Assembly (NCBI RefSeq): GCF_018294505.1
Contig: NC_057798.1
Span: 371,522,026-371,586,025 of the forward strand
Source: Triticum aestivum
Taxonomy: Eukaryota > Streptophyta > Magnoliopsida > Poales > Poaceae
Reading direction: 5' to 3'
Length of the DNA stretch: 64,000 bases
The position numbers and the translations under genes were made by a program. This document shows, in pieces, positions 23,183 to 33,535 of the stretch (position 1 is the first letter of the stretch; the number at the start of each line of letters is the position of its first letter). The notes under the pieces are model-generated. The model worked only from the letters and a program-made list of their open reading frames with translations, was not told the DNA's origin and did not search any database.

Positions 23183-26164
23183 ATGGCTTCTTCGATTGTC
23201 AACCACGATGCGGTCCAGGGTGAGACTTTTCTCCCCGGACAGATCTTCGTATTCGGCGGCTTCGCAATGCGGGCCAATTCGCTTGGCCATCTGGAGCAGA
23301 TCGAAAGCTACACCCCTGGCCATCAGGTCAGGTTTGGAAGCTTAAACTACACGGCCGACATCCGCGGGGACTTGATCTTCGACGGATTTGAGCCACGGCC
23401 GAGCACGCCGCACTGTCACGATGGGCATGATCTAGCTCTGCCACCGGACAGTGCCCAGAGCGCCACTCAGGTGTCTGCTCCGACCACTAGCTCGGAGTCG
23501 GCTGTGCCAGTCGGGGACGGTCGGCTGGACGCCGCCCCAGGAGCCGCAATCTCTATGGTGATAGAGCCGATTACCAGTCTAATCCTTCGCGAGGCCTGTG
23601 ACTCCAAGGTGCCAGACTCCTGTCCGGACTCCGAATCTTCCGCACCCCTTCCGATCGAACCCAATTGGGCTCCGATCATGGAGTTCACCGCCGCAGACGT
23701 CTTTCAACACTCGCCCTTTGGCGATAGCCTAAATTCACTAAAGTCTCTCTCTTTGTCAGGAGAGCCCTGGCCGGACTATGGTCAGCACGGTCGGGATGCG
23801 GATGGCGAAGAAATTCGAAACCCACCCACCACCCACTTTGTAGCCACTGTCGACGATCTAACCGACATGCTCGACTTTGACTCCGAAGACATCGATGGTA
23901 TGGACGCCGATGAAGGAGACGATCAAGAACCAGCACCTATAGGGCACTGGAAAGCCACCCCATCACATGATGTATACATGCTGGACACACCTAAAAGAAG
24001 CAACGACGAGGATCAAAAGGGCACAACCAGGGATCGCTCCCTCGAAAAACAATCAAAGCGGAGGCGTAATCGCCGTGCCAAGCCCCACCTCGACAGAGAC
24101 CCAGCCATAGAGCAGGGCGAATCAACGGAAGACGAACATGCCATCGAGAAACCGTCCAAACAGGGCGGACAAACCGAACAATCCGTGCCCGGGAAAGATA
24201 ATAGTTCGGACGACCTCACGCCGGACAAGTCGCTGGAACACCAGAACCTCCACCAAAGGCTCGTTGCCACTGCACGTAGCCTGAAAAAGCAGAAGCGGAA
24301 GCTCAAAACAGCGGAAGATGCACTCAGAATCAGATGGGGCAAAGTACTCAATACCGCACACAAGTACGTCAACAGTCATCGCACAAAGAGCTATCTGAAG
24401 CGGAAATCACTACCGGAATTTGACGAAGAGGCCTTAGAGCCCCCACAGTCAAAAAACAAGGAAGCCACCAGGTCGAATAGACGACCCCACGATCGATCTC
24501 AAGCGACAAAGGGCGCCGCACTCAATACGGCGCGCGGTCCGCCCTAGAATTCCCATCAAAAAACCGGTCCAACTAGATCCATCTATGGGCCAAGAAAGCA
24601 AGCTCCAGTGAGCAATGTAACGCAAAAAATATCCGAACATCGTGACACACCTACATACAGGGGCGCCGCACATCCCCTATGTTTTACCGATGAGGTACTA
24701 GATCACGAATTTCCAGTGGGATTCAAGCTCGTAAACATAGAAGCATACGACGGAACAACAGACCCTGGAGTCTGGATCGAGGATTATATCCTCCACATAC
24801 ACATGGCCAGAGGAGATGACCTTCACGCCATAAAATACTTACCCCTTAAGCTCAAAGGGCCAGCCCGGCATTGGCTTAAAAGCCTTCCCGAAAACACCAT
24901 GGGAAGTTGGGAAGCGCTCGAGGATGCTTTCCGGGCAAATTTTTAAGGGACCTATGCCCGACCTCCGGATGCAGATGATCTGAGTCATATAACTCAGCAG
25001 CCTAGAGAGTCAGCCCGAAAACTCTGGAATAGATTTCTTACTAAAAAGAATCAGATAGTCGACTGTCCGGACGCCGAGGCCCTAGCAGCTTTCAAACATA
25101 GCGTCCGAGACGAATGGCTCGCCAGACACCTCGGCCAAGAAAAGCCAAGAACAATGGCCGCATTAAGAAGCCTCATGACCCGCTTTTGCGCAGGAGAGGA
25201 TAGCTGGTTGGCAAGAAGCAGCACCAGCGACCCGAGTACATCCGAACTCAGAGATGGAAACGGGAAACCGCGCCATAACAAAGAACAGCGCCGGATCAAG
25301 GATAACAGCCCGACGAGCACGGCAGTCAACGCTGGATTCAAAAGCTCTCGGCTAAATCAGAAAAAGCCGGCCCCCAAAGATGATAGGGACGACCTATCTA
25401 ACCTCAACAAAATCCTGGACAAAATATGTCAAATCCACAGTACTCCCGGGAGACCTGCAAACCACACCCACAGAGATTGTTGGGTCTTCAAGCAGTCCGG
25501 CAAACTCAACACCGAACACAAGGGGCTCGACACACCAAGCGAGGATGACGACGCACCCCACAAGCAGAACACCGGAGAACAAAAGAAGTTCCCACAAGAA
25601 GTTAAAATAGTAAATTCACTTCAGATGACAAAAGGGAAAAACAGAACGGCGCTTACGAAGATACGCGCCATACGGCCCGCCCTAGAGGAGCACCGCCACT
25701 GGTTGTTACAACCAATCACCTTCGATCATCAGGATTACTCCAGAGGGGTCCGGAACGTAGGCTGGACTGCCTTGGTCTTGGATCCGATTATTGACGGACT
25801 CCAATTTACACAAGTCCTTATGGACGGCGGCAGTGACCTAAACCTGTTATATCAGGACACAATCCGCAAACTGGGGGTCAACCCAGCAATAATTCGCCAT
25901 GGCAACACTTCCTTTCAAGGAGGCACGCCGGGCCCAGATACCCAGAGTATGGGTTCCCTTTCGTTAGAAGTCACGTTCGGCTCACCCGACAACTTCCGAA
26001 GCGAAAAGCTAACCTTCCACATCGCCCCATTCATAAGTCGCTATCAAGCGCTACTGGGACGTGAAGCTTTCGCCCGCTTTAACGCAATACCGCATTATGC
26101 ATCCCTTACACTCAAAATGCCCGGTCCACGAGGCATCATCTCATTAAAGGGAAATATCAATTGA
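23183..26164 (+). pseudogene. Gag-protease of gypsy copy 2, one frame with two stop codons
   Basis: A single 994-codon frame runs from ATG 23183 (MASSIVNHDAVQ) to TGA 26164, interrupted only by TAG at 24545-24547 and TAA at 24944-24946. Copy 1 has sense codons at both places (AAG and CAA). The N-terminal ~450 residues are acidic and Ser/Pro-rich with a basic patch. The Gag capsid domain covers about 24660-25220 (KYLPLKLKGPARHWLKSLPE). A basic linker with a partial Cys/His stretch (HTHRDCWVF) follows. The aspartic protease near 25820 reads LMDGGSDLNLLY with its catalytic Asp, then ALLGREAFARFNAIPHYA. It would make virus-like-particle proteins for RNA packaging, but no polymerase follows. This copy is clearly less decayed than copy 1. 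Confidence 0.85.
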
Positions 26165-27346
26165 TCCCCAAAGTACGGGTAATGGTGCGGCCGCCTGGAC
26201 AGCCGCACACTAATCCAGCCCTACTATCCCGGACACGGCTCGACGAGTCCGGCGTAAACATACAAAGGCTTAATAGCCGCATAACCCTGTACAAGGGGCT
26301 CCGCGTGTTTACACCAGGAGACAATATGGCTCAATTTTGCTCATGTCTCTGTACTATATTTTGTTTATTTTAATATAGATTTCTCGCACGATTATTTTTT
26401 ACTAAGTTCCTCTCTTTCGCAGACGAACACCGTGCTACGCCCGTCCAGGATACGGCACAACGGAGACACAGGCGCAGACGTGCAGTAGGGACCCGTTTTA
26501 AGGATTCTTTTCAGATTAAGACCCTGCGTAAACCATTTTTACTGTCTCTTGTTGATAACATCCCCCGGTTTTTGCTATAACCGAGGAGGAGGCTGGCGTC
26601 TTGGCATGTGGCCACGCCAGAATCTTGCGCGTACCTGGACACCAGGGGCTTTTTTACCAAGGGCTTTGGTTCGGCCCGTCTTCATAAAGACCGAATACCT
26701 TAGGGAGTGTTCGGCGTCGCGAGTTTGGCCTTATATGCATCAGCTCCGAATTATGTCTTTGGTCAAATGTTGGGTTTGCCCTCTTGTGTTTTGCTGCCTT
26801 ACGTTCCGCTCTATCGGCTAAGGCGGCACCAGGAGAACTACTGCGATTGTGCCCCGGTTCGGCCAGGCGAGCACCTCAGTAGAGAAAGCCGAAAACTGAC
26901 TATCATGATATAGCGAGAGACTGGTCAACCACTCGATGACTCTCGGAATCTTTAGGATTCCTCCGCATTAACGAAGGGCCGCTTCCCGGTCAGGCACACA
27001 CGCGCCCCGAATTCGGGCGAGCGCAGTGCCCCTAGGGGCTATTAAGTAGCCCCACTGTCAAACTCCTATGGCTAAGTGAAAGTGATAAAGCATTATAGTC
27101 CGGTTGCCTAGTTCGCTGCGCTATCACCTCCTTTGTAGGACCAAGACGTTGGATTAAGTGTGAAAAGGCGCCTTTTTGCGAACACCCCCGCATTATATGC
27201 GTGGGGGCTGAAGCCAACGACTGCCATCTTTCAGGTTATATACACATATACATTAACGGCCGCACAGGAGGTATTATAATTCTTGCAAGCACAAGTATAA
27301 AAAGCTTTTATATTCTATCAAAATATTCCTTTTACAATAGCACATG
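26165..27346 (+). other. Non-coding spacer of gypsy copy 2
   Basis: The counterpart of 18074-19258, about 98 percent similar by eye. There is no pol motif. The GC inverted repeat recurs at about 27184-27206. It separates convergent sense (gag-protease) and antisense genes, so both transcripts would end in or near it; I see no clear terminator signals. Confidence 0.6.
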
Positions 27347-30201
27347 CTATTCGAACACAACATCCTTCGAGCACTGCGCCTCTATTAAACGAGCGCCCGG
27401 AAGAACTTCCTCAAAGTAGTGCTTGGCAGGTACTCGGCTTTCGTCCGAATCCCGGGATGCAACAACACTGGCCTTCATATCCGCCCAGTATGTTTTGACA
27501 CGGGCAAGAGCCATTTGTGCACCCTCTATGCACGCCGACCTCTTCATTGCATCAACATGCGGCACCGAACCAAGGAACTGCTGCACCAAGCTAAAATAAC
27601 TCTTCGGCTCTGGCTCTTCCGGCCACAAACGACTCGCAACATACCTCATGGCGAGTCCGGATAACCTGTTCAGCTCCGCCCAGGCGGCCAAACGGTCGGA
27701 TACCGAAAGTGGGCGTTCTGGATTGTGGAACTGCGACCAAAAAAGTTCTTCCAATTCATGGTCACCTCGACCTCGGAAGTGTTCGGTTGCGTCTGCCGCA
27801 CTCGCTGCCAAATCCAGATAAGTGTTTTCCGCACTCCACTGCCGGTCTAACGGAGCATACTTAGGATCCCCGAACTTCATCCGCAGCATATAGGGCTTTC
27901 CAGCCGTGATATCTCCGGCCTGACGTAGCTCCTCCTTCATAGCTCTCATTGCAGAGCGAGTATCCTTGGCCTCGGCAGTGATCTTCTCAAGGTCCTTCTG
28001 AGCCGCCCTATCTTCTTGTTCGAGAAATTTACAGCGGTCGGCAGCATCCTTCAATTTTATAGCCATCTCGGCTATTACTTTCTTGCTCTGGCAGTGAGCA
28101 GCCTGTTCGGCTTTTAGCTCTTCAGCCGCCTTAACGGCAGCCGCATCACTTTTCCTTGCTTGCTCCTTGGCTCGGGCAAGTTCCGCCCGAAGGTTCTCCA
28201 CGGCAGCAGCACCATCTACATTAAGCACATATCTTATAAGGCACGAGCATCGAACTCCTCTTATCAGATGTCTTTGGAGCATACCTTGTGCCTCGTCTAG
28301 CCACTTATTTACAAGCGCGATGTCGGCATCCGCCACGTCAAGTTGCCGCTTTAGCTCGGCAGATTCATCAGTCCGGCTAGCCACCGAACGCCTCGCCACC
28401 TTCATAAAAAGGTGACATATTACACCTGGGGTTATGATCCTCTGTGCGCCGTCACTTTTGACGACACACATAGTCTCAGGGGCTACTATTTATACAGGGA
28501 GCATTTTATATATGCGGCTCTACCAAAAGGTACACCTTTTCACGTACCTCAAAGCCTGTCAGTGAACTCCTGGCGGCCTCGTACAATCCGCTTTCCGCGG
28601 ATGAAATCCTTCCTATCACCGTGTTCATCAACATACGGTGTTCTTCTGAGATGGACGCTCGCCCGAGCAGATCCCTCAGCCCCTCCGACCGCGCACCAGA
28701 GGGTGCCGGACTAGCCTGACGACCTTTTTCAGGGTCCGAACTTGGAAAAACCCTCCGGGACGACACCTCGGGCTCGCCTGCCTTGTAAGACGGTGCAGCT
28801 AGGGGAGGCGTTTCGCTCTCCATCATCTCCGGACGAAAATCTCCTGAAGATGAGCTCTGCTGAGAAGGGTTGAGATCCGAACTGCAAGGTAATATTTCAG
28901 TTATCTTCCTCAGAAATAAAACAGGGATGCCACTCATTTTGGAACCCCTCTCTTTACTTACGGCTCGGAGGAGAGTTGATCCCCTTGAGGGCGCAATGCA
29001 GCCGGGGCATTCTCCGGCGCTGGATCCTCTGGCGAAGATTTCTTCCCCCGTTTCGAGGCCATCCCCTCCGGGTCTTCAGAGGCGGTCCTTTTCTTCCCCA
29101 GGTTGGGGTAATTCTCGATTCCTCCCTTCCTGACAGCCTCCTTCTTGGAGGCGGTAGCTCCTTGGTTCCCCTCTTCGCCCTCTGCCGAAGTATAATCTCC
29201 AGCATCCTGATCAACACGGGATCCGGCACGATCTCAGGCAGGGGGGCTGGACACCTGATAAGCTTTGCCTTCGCTATCCACTCCTGTTCAAAGGATAGCT
29301 CTGTTAAAGGGCAATTTTATGATGAAAATACGGATGGCGTGTCCAAATACGGGGCTACTTACTTCAGCATCCGGGCGATTGCAGCTCAGACCTGCGTCCT
29401 CGGACAAGTCCGGACACCTTGCTTGTGATCTGAAGAACAATTTTTACATCTCCACGGGCGTCGCGCCCATAAAATGTTGGAGGACTCGCGGTCCCTCCGG
29501 ATTAAATTCCCACAGGTGGAGAGGGCGACGTTTGCAGGGCAGCATGCGGCGAATCAGCATAACTTGCGCCACTACGGTCAAGTTAATATCTCTTTCTAGG
29601 AGATCTCGAATGCGGTCCTGCAGTAGGGGCACGTTTTTGGACGGCCCGCAGATAAGCCCTTCATTGACCCATGACACTAGCCGTGGTGGGGGACCCGAGC
29701 AAAAAGCAGGTGGCGCCACCCATGTGGTGCCCCTGGGGGCTGTGATGTAAAACCAGTCCCATTGCCATAAGCTGAACTCCTCTTGGAAAGAGCCCTCGGG
29801 CCATGGAGCGTCGGACATCTTGCTTATGATAGCTCCTCCGCACTCAGCATGCTGCCCCTCGATCATCTTCGGTTCCACCTTGAAGGTTCTAAGCCACAAT
29901 CCGAAGTGAGGAGTAATATGGAGGAAGGCCTCACACACGACAATGAATGATGAGATTTGGAGGATGGACTCCGGAGCTAAGTCGTGGAATTCCAGCCCGT
30001 AATAAAACATAAGCCCCCTCATGAAGGGATCAATCGGGAAGCCTAGCCCCCGAAGGAAGTGAGATGTGAACACCACGCTCTCACCGGGCTGGGAATGGGA
30101 ATGGCCTGCCCTTGAGCAGGCAGCCTATGCGAGATTTTGCCGATTAGATACCTGGCATCTCTCAGCGTTCACATGTATTCTTCCGTAACGGAGGAAGGCA
30201 T
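27347..30201 (-). pseudogene. Antisense spliced gene of gypsy copy 2
   Basis: Same layout as copy 1: ATG at 30201, exon 1 to 29363 (GTAAGT donor), exon 2 29283-28962, exon 3 28881-28548 (334 nt as in copy 1), final coding part to the TAG at 27347. Exon 1 has a one-base loss near 30092 and a TAA at about 29439 (TAC in copy 1); exon 2 lacks one base of the AAA run near 29190. Exon 3 and the long last part are open: 28471-27347 reads through 374 codons of coiled-coil sequence (KEQARKSDAAAVKAAEELKAEQ region) ending KDVVFE. The GTATGC...GTAG segment at 28216-28284 is a likely 69-nt intron that reads through in frame. Copies 1 and 2 carry different lesions, so the gene was intact when they separated. 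Confidence 0.7.
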
Positions 30202-30335
30202 CCACCGACCTTGAAGGTCTGAGCCGGACATCGTCAAAGGTCCGAAGTGCCTAAAACTAGAGCTTTGGGTGTTGGAACTCGAGGCGAGGGGCGGATTCGA
30301 TTGGATTGAAAAGAAAGGAGTCGAGCCTTGGTCTC

Positions 30336-30341
30336 TTTATA
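30336..30341 (-). promoter_or_regulatory. TATA box of the antisense gene, copy 2
   Basis: TATAAA on the minus strand within CCTTTATAAAGAG, about 135 bp upstream of ATG 30201. The longer distance than in copy 1 reflects a small insertion (about 24 bp, near 30217-30240) in the leader of this copy. Confidence 0.55.
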
Positions 30342-30774
30342 AAGGAGTTGAATACCAAGAGCCCTCCCCGTAACCGTTTGGGACTCGCTTTCAATTAGGG
30401 AGTCATACCAAAGGCGCGGTTGGGTTACCCACGCCCGTATTGATGAGAATCCCGGAATAAGGGGACACGATCTCTGCTTTGACAAGACGTGCCAAGGAAA
30501 CCGCCTCGCTAAACGCGCTGAGGTGGAACAGTAAAACGATTCGAATAAAGGCTTGGCCGTGGCGTGATGTCACGCTGCGGAATACGTCAGCAGATTAGAT
30601 TTGTGCAGATATTATTCTCTCTACGGTGGTATGTGGAACTTATTTTGCAGAGCCGGACACTATCCTTGTGTTCAACATCTTCTATGAAGTATTCGGAGGA
30701 GGAACCCGCCTTGCAATGCCGAAGACAATTTGCGCGCCGGACTCGTCATCATTGAAGCCTGGTTCAGGGGCTAC

Positions 30775-31245
30775 TGAGGGAGTTCTGGATTAGGGGGTGT
30801 CCGGATGGCCGGACTATGAACTTTGGTCTCACTCCCGGACTATGAAGATACAAGATTGAAGACTTCGTCCCGTGTCCGGATAGGTCTTTCCTTGGCGTGG
30901 AAGGCAAGCTTGGCAATATGATATGAAGATCTCCTCCCATTGTAACCGACTTTGTGTAACCCTAGCCCTCTCCGGTGTCTATATAAACCGGAGAGTTTTA
31001 GTCCGTAGGACGAACAACAATCATACCATAGGCTAGCTTCTAGGGTTTAGCTCTCTGATCTCGTGGTAGATCAACTCTTGTACTACCCATATCATCAATA
31101 TTAATCAAGCAGGAGTAGGGTTTTACCTCCATCGAGAGGGCCTGAACCTGGGTAAAAACATCGTGTCCCTTGTCTCCTGTTACCATCTGCCTAGACGCAC
31201 AGTTCGGGACCCCCTACCCGAGATCCGCCGGTTTTGACACCGACA
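30775..31245 (+). repeat. Gypsy tandem, LTR C
   Basis: 471 bp, TGAGGGAGTTCTGG to GACACCGACA. It is followed directly by TAGTATTCAGATACC, the copia LTR2 continuing, with no primer site, so this is the outer 3' LTR. The TATA box is at 30980-30987. Confidence 0.9.
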
Positions 31246-31978
31246 TAGTATTCAGATACCGGAGTACCGGAGGGGTTACCGGAACCCCGTGTGAAAGATA
31301 TGGGCCATATGGGCCATAAGAGGGAGCAAACCATCCCACAAGGGGCTGGTGCACTCCCCACAAGGGAGGAGGCCGAATTGGAGTGGGAAAGGGGGCGACA
31401 GCCCCCTTTCCTTCTCCTTCTCCCTGTCCTTCCCCCTTTCCCTCTCCGGTAAAAGGAAGGAGGGGTCCGAATTGGACTTGGAGTCCTAGTACAACTCCCC
31501 CCATGGGGCGCACCCTAGGGACGGCCTCCTCCCCTCTCCCTCCTTTAGTTACGGGGGCGGGGGCACCTCAAGACACATCAATTGTCTTAGCCGTGTGCGG
31601 TTCCCCCCTCCATCGTTTACTCCTCCGGTCATATTGTCATAGTGCTTAGGCGAAGCCCTGCGCGGGATCATATCACCATCACCGTCACCACGCTGTCGTG
31701 CTGATGGAACTCGTCTCCTTTGTACCTCTACTAGAATAAGAGTTCGAGGGACGTCATCGAGCTAAACGTGTGCATAACTCGGAGGTGCGTACGTTCGGTA
31801 CTTGATCGGTTGATTCGAGAAGACATTCAATTACATCAACGACATTAAGTTAACACTTCCGCTTTCGGTCTACGAGAGTACGTGGACACACTCTCCCTCT
31901 CTCGTTGCTATACATCTCCTAGATAGATCTTGCGTGAGTGTAGGTTTTTTTTGAAATTGCATGCTACGTTTCCCAACA
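31246..31978 (+). repeat. Copia LTR2, right part
   Basis: This resumes the LTR interrupted at 14575 and ends ...TTTCCCAACA, the normal copia LTR end. The first bases TAGT repeat the left flank of the gypsy array. It contains a pyrimidine-rich block of CTTCTCC and CCTTTCC runs (about 31406-31445). The TATA position reads TTTAGTTACG where LTR3 has TTTATATACG, so the promoter box is probably lost in this LTR. Confidence 0.85.
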
Positions 31979-31979
31979 G

Positions 31980-31992
31980 TGCTATCCGAGCC
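31980..31992 (+). other. Copia primer-binding site, internal 2 (decayed)
   Basis: TGCTATCCGAGCC follows the LTR end after one base; it corresponds to the initiator-Met tRNA complement TGGTATCAGAGCC with three substitutions. It shows that LTR2 doubles as the 5' LTR of internal 2. Confidence 0.75.
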
Positions 31993-33535
31993 AGGTCTAT
32001 GCGTAGATGATATGCACGAGTAGAACACAAAGAGTTATGGGCGGTGATCGTCATACTGCTTACCACCAATGTCTTATTTTGATTCGGCGGTATTGTTGGA
32101 TGAAGCGGCCCGGACCAACCTTACATGACCGCGTTCATGAGACCGGTTCCACCGACAGACATGCAATTTGTTTTGCATAAAGGTGGCTGGCGGGTTTCTG
32201 TTTCTCCAACTTTAGTTGAATCGAATTTGACTGTGGCCGGTCCTTGTAAAGGTTAAAACAACAAACTTGATAAATCACCATTGTGGTTTTTGTGCCGTAG
32301 GTATGTACGTTCATGCTAGAAGCCCGTAGCAGCCACGTAGAACTTGCAACAAAAAAGTAGAGAACATCTAACTTGTTTTTGGAGGGCATGTTGTGATGTG
32401 ATATGGTCAAGGCATGATGTGATATAAATTGTTGTATGAGATGATCATGTTTTTGTAACAAGTTATCAGCAACTGGCAGGAGCCATATGGTTGTCACTTT
32501 ATTGTATGAAATACAAACGCTATGTAATTGCTTTACTTTATCACTAAGCGGTAGCGATAGTCGTAGAAGCAATGGTTGGCGAGATGATCACGACGCTATG
32601 ATGGAGATCAAGGTGTCAAGCCGGTGACGATGGAGATCATGAAGTTGCTTCGATGATGGAGATCAAAAGCACAAGATGATGATGGCCATATCATGTCACA
32701 TATTTTAATTGCATGTGATGTTTATCTTTATGCATCTTATTTTTCTTAGTATGGCGGTAGCATTATAAGATGACCCCTTACTAAAATTTCAAGGTATAAG
32801 TGTTCTCCCGAGTATGCACCGTTGCGAAAGTTCTTCGTGCTGAAACACCACATGATGATCGGGTGTGATAGGCTCTATGTTCAAATACAATGGGTGCAAG
32901 CCAGATTTGCACATGCGGAATATTTGGGTTAAACTTGACGAGCCTAGCATATACAAATATGGCCTCGGAATACTAGAGACTGAAAGGTCGAACGTGAATC
33001 ATATAGTAGATATGATCAACATAGTGATGTTCACCATTTAAGACTACTCCATCTCACGTGATGATCGGACATGGTTTAGTTAATTTGGATCACGTATCAT
33101 TTAGATGACTCAAGGGATGTCTATCTAAGTGGGAGTTCTTAAGTAATATGATTAATTGAACTTTAATTTGTCATGAACTTAGTCCTGATAGTATTTGCAA
33201 ATTATGTTGTAGATCAATAGCTCGCGTTGTAGATTCCCTATGTCTTTTGGTATGTTCCTAGAGAAAACTAAGTTGAAAGATGATAGTAGCAATGATGCGG
33301 ACTGGGTCCATGATCTGAGGTTTACCCTCATTGATGCATAAAAGAATTATGTCCTTGATGCACCGCTAGGTGGCAAACCTATGCAGGAGCAGATGCAGAC
33401 GTTATGAACGTTTGGTTAGCTCAATATGATGACTACTTGATAGTTTAGTGCACCGTGCTTTGTGGCTTAGGACCGGGACTTCAAAAACGTTTAGAACGCC
33501 ACGGAGCATAAGAAGTTCCAAGAGTTGAATTGGTA
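31993..33535 (+). mobile_element. Copia internal 2, leader and start of gag
   Basis: An uninterrupted counterpart of 441-1725 plus the first ~260 bases missing there. No useful frame remains; the 145-codon minus-strand frame at 32135-32572 is a shadow in non-coding leader. It shows the empty-site sequence for the Sabrina-like insertion (GGTATTTCAAACTC near 33530). Confidence 0.85.

Larger units (their letters stand above)
14576..31245 (+). mobile_element. Tandem Ty3/gypsy array: LTR-internal-LTR-internal-LTR (Fatima/TAT-like, gag-protease plus antisense gene)
   Basis: Three LTRs of 471-472 bp (14576, 22664, 30775) enclose two near-identical interiors of 7.6 kb. The period is 8088 and 8111 bp. 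By eye the interiors differ by roughly 2-5 percent depending on the segment, and the LTRs by about 2-3 percent. The flanks share TAGT (left ...GTAGT, right TAGTA...), a 4-bp match rather than a clean 5-bp duplication. Each interior has a sense gag-protease frame and an antisense gene in place of pol. The likely origin is unequal exchange between LTRs. The family name is a guess from LTR size and sequence. Confidence 0.9.

Noticed and set aside
14576..31245. Ordinary segmental duplication of an 8-kb genomic block
   Set aside because: The unit boundaries are exactly LTR ends with polypurine tract and primer site, so a retroelement tandem explains it better.
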